The notes under the pieces are model-generated. The model did not search any database. It saw only the letters and a list, made by a program, of their open reading frames with translations, and was not told the DNA's origin. From positions 1 through 9,982 of the forward strand of contig JAUWWB010000023.1 in the NCBI GenBank assembly GCA_030617085.1: DNA of 9,982 nucleotides. The letters are read 5' to 3'. The position numbers and the translations under genes are program-made. The DNA comes from Candidatus Omnitrophota bacterium (GTDB lineage Bacteria; Omnitrophota; Gorgyraeia; Tantalellales; Tantalellaceae). The stretch's first letter is position 1. Each line of letters opens with the position of its first letter. This document shows, in pieces, positions 6,045 through 9,982 of this stretch.

Positions 6045-6977
6045 GTGAAAAAAAGCAGGATATTTGTTGCCGTCTTCGTCCTGACCGGTGTCATCGTTAC
6101 CGCGATGTCGTTCCTGGAGCTTTCGAAAGCGAGTGAGGGAACGGCAGCTCCCGGGAGGATAAACAAGGCGGATCTGGTATACGGCAGGGCTGAGGTATTC
6201 TTAAGGTCTGCCGAACACGACAAAGCCGCCAACGCTTTTCTGATGATAGTCGAGGAGTATCCGGGGTCCGGGTATGTGGAAAAGGCACTCAGGGAACTGG
6301 CGTCCATCTATTTTGGAAGAGGCGACTACGTAAAGGCGAGAGACCATTACAGGCGGCTTTTGAAGGATTTCCCCGGCGTGAAGGATGCCCGCGAGATCCG
6401 GGATACCATCGGGGAGCTCGGCATGAGCATGATGCGGTCGTCCGCCACGGACGAAGGCAGCATTGAACATGAGGTCCTGCCGGGAGACACCCTTATCGCT
6501 ATCGCGAAGAAGTACAATACCACCGTGGGGCTTATCAAGAGGATGAACGACCTGAAGAGCGATATGATACGGGTGGGGCAGAAACTTAAGGTCACCGCTT
6601 CCACATTTTCCATTCATGTTGACAAGTCCCGGAACATGCTGGTGTTGAAAAAAGACGGTGAGACGTTCAAGACCTATACCATTGCTACCGGCAAGGACAA
6701 TTCCACCCCAACCGGCGTCTTTACCATCGTGTCAAAAATGGTCAGGCCCACTTGGACAAAGCCCGGCGTCGGTATCGTCACGCCGGACAGTGAAGAATAC
6801 GAGCTTGGAGAAAGGTGGATGGCGCTTTCCGTCAATGGGTACGGTATCCACGGGACCAACGACGAGAGCTCCCTGGGCAGACAGTCAACCGCCGGCTGCG
6901 TCCGCATGAGCAACGAGGACGTCATCGAGCTTTACGACATGGTGCCTAATGGGACTGAGGTTGAGATCGTCGATTAA
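6045..6977 (+). CDS. L,D-transpeptidase with TPR-like and LysM domains
   Basis: A predicted cell-wall enzyme that forms 3-3 peptidoglycan cross-links or attaches proteins to peptidoglycan. It has 310 residues. An N-terminal signal or anchor helix lies at about 5-22, with no lipobox cysteine. Two TPR/YbgF-like helical repeats follow at about 42-120 (AANAFLMIVEEYPGSGY, KARDHYRRLLKDFPG). A LysM peptidoglycan-binding domain spans about 141-186 (EHEVLPGDTLIAIAKKYNTT). A YkuD catalytic domain spans about 188-309, with His269 in GYGIHGTN and the active-site Cys285 in STAGCVRM. The start is GTG 6045 after GAAGGA (6035-6040). It sits between DUF212 (15 bp gap) and accA (18 bp gap), evidently in one operon. 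YkuD with LysM is common; the TPR-like front part suggests a partner-binding or periplasmic scaffold function. Confidence 0.93.
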   Translation: MKKSRIFVAVFVLTGVIVTAMSFLELSKASEGTAAPGRINKADLVYGRAEVFLRSAEHDKAANAFLMIVEEYPGSGYVEKALRELASIYFGRGDYVKARDHYRRLLKDFPGVKDAREIRDTIGELGMSMMRSSATDEGSIEHEVLPGDTLIAIAKKYNTTVGLIKRMNDLKSDMIRVGQKLKVTASTFSIHVDKSRNMLVLKKDGETFKTYTIATGKDNSTPTGVFTIVSKMVRPTWTKPGVGIVTPDSEEYELGERWMALSVNGYGIHGTNDESSLGRQSTAGCVRMSNEDVIELYDMVPNGTEVEIVD

Positions 6978-6995
6978 AAAACGGAGACAACAATC

Positions 6996-7952
6996 ATGGC
7001 AGTCGTGCTTGATTTTGAGAAGCCTATAATTGAGCTGGAAAATAAGATCAGGGAGCTTAAGAAATTCACCAACGAAGAGCGGATCGATCTTTCCAAAGAG
7101 ATAAAAAGGCTTAACGAGAGGCTGGAGAAGCTCAGGAAAGAAGTTTTCAACAACCTGACGTCCTGGCAGAAAGTGCAGCTTTCACGCCACCCGGACCGCC
7201 CGTATACGCTGGACTATATAGACATGATCGCGGAGGATTTCGTCGAGCTTCACGGGGACCGTCACTTTTCCGACGACAGGGCCCTGATAGCGGGCCTGGC
7301 GCGGATAGACGGCCGGAAGGTCATGATCCTGGGCCATCAGAAGGGCCGGGAGATGAAGGAAAACCTGGAAAGGAACTTCGGATGCGCCCACCCGGAAGGG
7401 TACCGCAAGGCCATGCGCCTGATGCGGATGGCCGAGAAGTACGGCATACCGGTTGTCACTCTTATAGATACCCCCGGGGCATATCCGGGCATAGGGGCCG
7501 AGGAACGCGGCCAGGCGGAGGCGATCGCGTATAACCTGCGCGAGATGGCGGGACTCAAGATCCCCATCATCATATTCGTTATCGGGGAGGGCGGCTCCGG
7601 CGGGGCCCTGGGCATAGGCGTGGGGGACAGGATATATGTCCTGGAAAACGCCTATTATTCCGTGATCTCGCCCGAAGGATGCGCGGCGATCCTGTGGAGA
7701 GAGCGTTCGAAGGCCCCTTCAGCGGCGAAGGCCCTCAAGCTGACGGCGCCGGAGCTTCTCGAGCTGGGAATAATCGACGGCATGATACCGGAGCCCCTGG
7801 GCGGAGCCCACAGGCAGCCGGGCCTCGTGGCGGAAGAGATCAAAAAGACCATAGTGAGGAACCTTAAGGAACTTTCAGAGCTGCCGGCAGAAGAGCTGGT
7901 GGAGGGCAGATATAAGAAATACAGGGATATGGGGGTCTACAAGGAAGGTTAG
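6996..7952 (+). CDS. accA: Acetyl-CoA carboxylase carboxyltransferase subunit alpha
   Basis: One half of the carboxyltransferase that moves CO2 from carboxybiotin to acetyl-CoA to make malonyl-CoA, the first committed step of fatty-acid synthesis. It works with AccD, AccB and AccC, none of which is in this window. At 318 residues it is standard length. The N-terminus FEKPIIELENKIREL (7-21) leads into a charged, coiled-coil-like helix. Then come QLSRHPDRPYTLDYI at 61-75, FVELHGDRHFSDDRA at 82-96, DTPGAYPGIGAEERGQAEA from 158, GEGGSGGALG at 197-206 and SPEGCAAILWR at 225-235. All are classic AccA signatures. The start is ATG 6996 with GGAGA at 6983-6987. It is last in the operon starting at the promoter near 5466. 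This ties fatty-acid supply to envelope genes. Confidence 0.97.
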   Translation: MAVVLDFEKPIIELENKIRELKKFTNEERIDLSKEIKRLNERLEKLRKEVFNNLTSWQKVQLSRHPDRPYTLDYIDMIAEDFVELHGDRHFSDDRALIAGLARIDGRKVMILGHQKGREMKENLERNFGCAHPEGYRKAMRLMRMAEKYGIPVVTLIDTPGAYPGIGAEERGQAEAIAYNLREMAGLKIPIIIFVIGEGGSGGALGIGVGDRIYVLENAYYSVISPEGCAAILWRERSKAPSAAKALKLTAPELLELGIIDGMIPEPLGGAHRQPGLVAEEIKKTIVRNLKELSELPAEELVEGRYKKYRDMGVYKEG

Positions 7953-7970
7953 CGTGTTGAGAGCGGGCTA

Positions 7971-8052
7971 TTGTAATTACGCCGCTTTAGCTTACTTCTT
8001 AGTAATTCATTGTAATTATGACAGTTGAGCGCGTCTCGTAGTAATTCATTGT
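7971..8052. repeat. AGTAATTCAT-type repeats in accA-gpmI spacer
   Basis: A 13-bp word, AGTAATTCATTGT, occurs exactly at 8001-8013 and 8040-8052, 39 bp apart. TTGTAATTAC at 7971-7980 and a further TGTAATTAT at 8011-8019 belong to the same family. The core AGTAATTCAT is identical to the first units of the array at 1803. The spacer holds no gene. A weak hairpin (AGCGG 7962-7966 with CCGCT 7982-7986, 15-base loop) encloses the first unit. I see no strong promoter for gpmI. Confidence 0.75.
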
Positions 8053-8077
8053 TATGGTATAGGGCAGACGTCAGGAT

Positions 8078-9706
8078 ATGAAACTTGAATTAAAAAAGCT
8101 GGAAGGGTTCACGCCGCGTAAGGGGCCTTTGCTGCTTATTATCATGGATGGTATGGGGCTGGGAAAGCGGGATGAGTCCGATGCCGTTTATGTCGCGAAT
8201 ACGCCCTGCCTGGACAGCTTGTTCAAAAGCGAGCTTTTCACCTCTCTGCGGGCCCACGGGACCGCAGTTGGGCTTCCTTCGGACGAAGACATGGGCAACA
8301 GCGAGGTCGGGCATAATGCCCTCGGGGCCGGGCGCGTCTTCGTGCAGGGGGCAAAAAGGGTCAATGAAGCCATCAAGGACGGATCGATCTTCGATGGCCG
8401 CGAATGGCACAAGCTGGTAGAGAGGGTCAAGGGCACCGGCGGGACGTTCCATTTCATCGGCCTTTTGTCGGACGGCAACGTCCATTCCCATATCGATCAC
8501 CTGTTCGCGATGGTGAACCGGCTCGCGGAAGAAGGGGTGCGGCGCGTCCGTATCCACGCGCTCCTGGACGGGCGCGACGTGCACGAAAGGTCCGCCCTGA
8601 CCTATATAGACAGGACGGAAGAAGTCCTGGGCAGGATACGCTCGGAGAAAGGTTACGACTACATGATCGCATCCGGAGGCGGCCGCATGGTCACCACGAT
8701 GGACCGCTACAACGCCGATTGGAATGTCGTCAAGCGCGGATGGGACGCGCATGTCCTTGGCGGGGCGCGGCAGTTTTCTTCAGCGCGTGAGGCGGTGGAG
8801 ACCTATTACAAAGAGGACCCCAGGATAACCGACCAGTACATGGACTCCTTCGTGGTCGCGGAAAACGGGGAGCCGGTCGGGCGCATCGAGGACGGGGATT
8901 CCGTCGTGCTGTTCAACTTCAGGGGCGACCGGGCCATAGAGATCTCCCGCGCCTTCGAGGAGAAGGACTTCTCCGAGTTCGACCGCGGGAGGCATCCCGA
9001 GGTCCTTTATGCCGGCATGATGGAATATGACGGGGACCTTCACATACCCGCGCAGTTTCTGGTGGACCCGCCCGAGATCGACCGGACGGTCTGCGAATAT
9101 CTGTGTTCCGCGGGCATCAGGATGTTCGCGATCTCCGAGACGCAGAAATACGGGCACGTGACATATTTCTGGAACGGCAACAAGTCGGGGTATATCTGCA
9201 AGGATATTGAGGAGTACATTGAGATCCCGTCGGATAAGATAGAGTTTGATAAGGCCCCGGCGATGAAAGCGCCGGAGATCACGGAAAAGACCGTAGAACT
9301 TCTAAAGAGCGGGAAATTCCGATTCGGTCGGCTCAATTTCGCCAACGGCGACATGGTCGGGCATACCGCCGTCCCTAAGGCCATCATAAAAGGGGTGGAG
9401 ACGGTCGATTCCTGTGTTCAGCGCCTGCTGGATGCGATAAAAGAGCTTGAGGGAATCGCGATAATCACCGCCGATCACGGGAATTCCGACGAGATGTTCA
9501 CGGTGAAGGAAGGGAAAAGGATACCAAAGACGGCACACACCCTTAACCCGGTGCCGTTCATCATATACGACCCACAGTATGCCGGCGAATACAGGATGGC
9601 CGACCTTTTCGGGAGAGGCCTTTCCAACGTAGCGGGGACGATACTGAACCTTCTCGGCTTCGAGAACGTGGAAGACTACGATCCGTCATTGATAGCGTTT
9701 AGTTGA
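8078..9706 (+). CDS. gpmI: 2,3-bisphosphoglycerate-independent phosphoglycerate mutase
   Basis: Interconverts 3- and 2-phosphoglycerate in glycolysis and gluconeogenesis; a metal-dependent cytoplasmic enzyme of the alkaline-phosphatase superfamily. It is slightly long for the family (542 residues). Metal and catalytic residues are all visible: Asp24 in IIMDGMG, catalytic Ser75 in DMGNSEVGHN, His136 in NVHSH, DGRD 164-167, FNFRGDRA at 279-286, Asp425 and His429 in NGDMVGH, Asp466-His467 in TADHGNSDEM, and His487 in KTAHTLNPVPF. TQKYGHVTYFWNG at 355-367 is also typical. The start is ATG 8078. The upstream in-frame ATG at 8054 runs at once into TAG. Ribosome binding is unclear: AGGA at 8073 is too close and AGGG at 8061 rather far. 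It stands alone between a repeat spacer and a hairpin pair. Confidence 0.97.
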   Translation: MKLELKKLEGFTPRKGPLLLIIMDGMGLGKRDESDAVYVANTPCLDSLFKSELFTSLRAHGTAVGLPSDEDMGNSEVGHNALGAGRVFVQGAKRVNEAIKDGSIFDGREWHKLVERVKGTGGTFHFIGLLSDGNVHSHIDHLFAMVNRLAEEGVRRVRIHALLDGRDVHERSALTYIDRTEEVLGRIRSEKGYDYMIASGGGRMVTTMDRYNADWNVVKRGWDAHVLGGARQFSSAREAVETYYKEDPRITDQYMDSFVVAENGEPVGRIEDGDSVVLFNFRGDRAIEISRAFEEKDFSEFDRGRHPEVLYAGMMEYDGDLHIPAQFLVDPPEIDRTVCEYLCSAGIRMFAISETQKYGHVTYFWNGNKSGYICKDIEEYIEIPSDKIEFDKAPAMKAPEITEKTVELLKSGKFRFGRLNFANGDMVGHTAVPKAIIKGVETVDSCVQRLLDAIKELEGIAIITADHGNSDEMFTVKEGKRIPKTAHTLNPVPFIIYDPQYAGEYRMADLFGRGLSNVAGTILNLLGFENVEDYDPSLIAFS

Positions 9707-9710
9707 TTTT

Positions 9711-9765
9711 TGCCCTGAACCACATCGGGTTCAGGGCAACCCCAAACCCAATGTGGCTTGGGGTT
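9711..9765. repeat. Two adjoining mirror-image hairpins after gpmI (possible terminator)
   Basis: Hairpin 1 (9711-9738) has an 11-bp perfect stem, TGCCCTGAACC with GGTTCAGGGCA, and a 6-base loop. Hairpin 2 (9738-9765) has AACCCCAA (9738-9745) pairing with TTGGGGTT (9758-9765). One A-C mismatch and two more C-G pairs lie inside, with a 6-base loop. Each is 28 bases, sharing the A at 9738. Hairpin 2 resembles the reverse complement of hairpin 1 (18 of 28 positions), including the loop (CAATGT against CGATGT). Four stem pairs differ on both sides so that pairing is kept. They start 5 bases after the gpmI stop and may block read-through or protect the 3' end. No clean T-run follows either stem, so termination is uncertain. 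Confidence 0.7.
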
Positions 9766-9786
9766 GATATTTGATTTGACTATCGT

Positions 9787-9873
9787 GCCGGAGTGGTGGA
9801 ATTGGCAGACGCGCTGGACTCAAAATCCAGTGGGGGCAACTCCGTGTGGGTTCGACTCCCACCTCCGGCACCA
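9787..9873 (+). tRNA. tRNA-Leu (anticodon CAA)
   Basis: A complete class II tRNA reading UUG. The acceptor stem GCCGGAG (9787-9793) pairs with CTCCGGC (9863-9869). Anticodon stem CTGGA (9814-9818) and TCCAG (9826-9830) encloses loop CTCAAAA with anticodon CAA at 9821-9823. A long variable arm occupies 9831-9845, as expected for leucine. The T arm is GTGGG, loop TTCGACT, CCCAC (9846-9862). Discriminator A is at 9870 and an encoded CCA at 9871-9873. No good promoter is visible between the hairpin pair and the tRNA, so it may depend on read-through from gpmI. Confidence 0.97.
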
Positions 9874-9906
9874 GCCCGCCTCGCACCCCCCCCCTTCCAA
9901 AAAATA

Positions 9907-9935
9907 TTGACATCGTTTTCCAGCGGTGATATATT
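9907..9935 (+). promoter_or_regulatory. Near-consensus sigma-70 promoter for the next tRNA
   Basis: A perfect -35 box TTGACA (9907-9912) and a -10 box TATATT (9930-9935) are separated by the ideal 17 bp. The predicted start is near 9942, about 16 bases before the tRNA at 9958. A run of nine Cs (9886-9894) lies between the preceding tRNA-Leu and this promoter. The strength of the match suits a stable-RNA gene. Confidence 0.85.
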
Positions 9936-9957
9936 CTTTCCTGTCAGTTGTCTGTGT

Positions 9958-9982
9958 GGGGCTGTAGCTCAGTTGGGAGAGC
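9958..9982 (+). tRNA. tRNA, probably Ala, cut by window end
   Basis: Only the 5' 25 bases are present: acceptor strand GGGGCTG (9958-9964), T-A at positions 8-9, then the D arm with GCTC (9967-9970) and GAGC (9979-9982) around AGTTGGGA. This start is typical of bacterial tRNA-Ala, but the anticodon lies beyond the window, so identity is inferred. Other tRNAs could follow in the same transcript. Confidence 0.8.

Noticed and set aside
7962..7990. Intrinsic terminator after accA
   Set aside because: Only a 5-bp stem with a 15-base loop and three Ts; too weak to call.
8025..8063. Promoter for gpmI (TTGAGC with TATGGT or TATAGG)
   Set aside because: Spacing is 22 bp or more and boxes are poor; not supportable.
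8090..8752. Reverse-strand open frame of 220 codons inside gpmI
   Set aside because: Shadow frame opposite conserved catalytic motifs; no recognisable protein.
9886..9894. Run of nine Cs between the two tRNA genes
   Set aside because: Homopolymer in a short spacer with no structure around it; may be natural or a sequencing-length uncertainty.
9731..9913. Reverse-strand reading frame of 60 codons over tRNA-Leu
   Set aside because: It is the antisense of the tRNA; the VGVEPTRSCP-type translation is a well-known false protein arising from tRNA-Leu genes.

Overview
The window is a compact stretch of bacterial chromosome. All eight protein genes and both tRNAs lie on the + strand. All but one of the protein genes are recognisable housekeeping genes, and no phage, plasmid, CRISPR or transposase gene was seen. 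The genes are GC-rich and most have Shine-Dalgarno sites (two start with GTG), but some spacers are strikingly AT-rich and carry short repeats. Gene content alone does not fix the taxon. The uncoupled mnmE, the PurH-linked 67-residue membrane protein, the TPR-LysM-YkuD protein and the repeat-laden spacers remind me of uncultured groups such as Omnitrophota. That is an impression from memory, not a demonstrated assignment.

Layout: (1) 28-1801, a two-gene unit: a 67-residue two-helix membrane protein followed 4 bp later by purH. (2) 1802-1968, a spacer filled with AGTAATT-type units in direct and then inverted orientation. (3) 1969-3267, folC. (4) 3268-3376, a spacer with TTCGGAG heptads, a GTAG-headed palindrome and a second hairpin. 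(5) 3377-5359, mnmE then folE, 21 bp apart. (6) 5360-5561, a spacer with heptads, a GTAG palindrome, a convincing intrinsic terminator, a convincing sigma-70-type promoter and a third GTAG palindrome in the leader. (7) 5562-7952, a tight three-gene unit: DUF212 membrane protein, TPR-LysM-L,D-transpeptidase, accA. (8) 7953-8077, a second AGTAATT-type spacer. (9) 8078-9706, gpmI. (10) 9711-9982, two adjoining mirror-image hairpins, tRNA-Leu(CAA), a near-consensus promoter and the first 25 bases of a probable tRNA-Ala cut by the window edge. No gene-free stretch exceeds 300 bases.

Functionally, the first four recognised genes all touch folate: PurH uses 10-formyl-THF, FolC makes and polyglutamylates folates, MnmE uses 5,10-methylene-THF for tRNA wobble modification, and FolE makes the pterin precursor. 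The second half serves the envelope and central carbon metabolism: a peptidoglycan cross-linking enzyme, the first step of fatty-acid synthesis, and glycolysis.

The most interesting signals are in the spacers. Two repeat systems alternate between transcription units: phased AGTAATT arrays, and TTCGGAG heptads next to REP-like GTAG palindromes. The hairpin pair after gpmI shows compensated base changes. I did not find an undescribed multi-gene system here.
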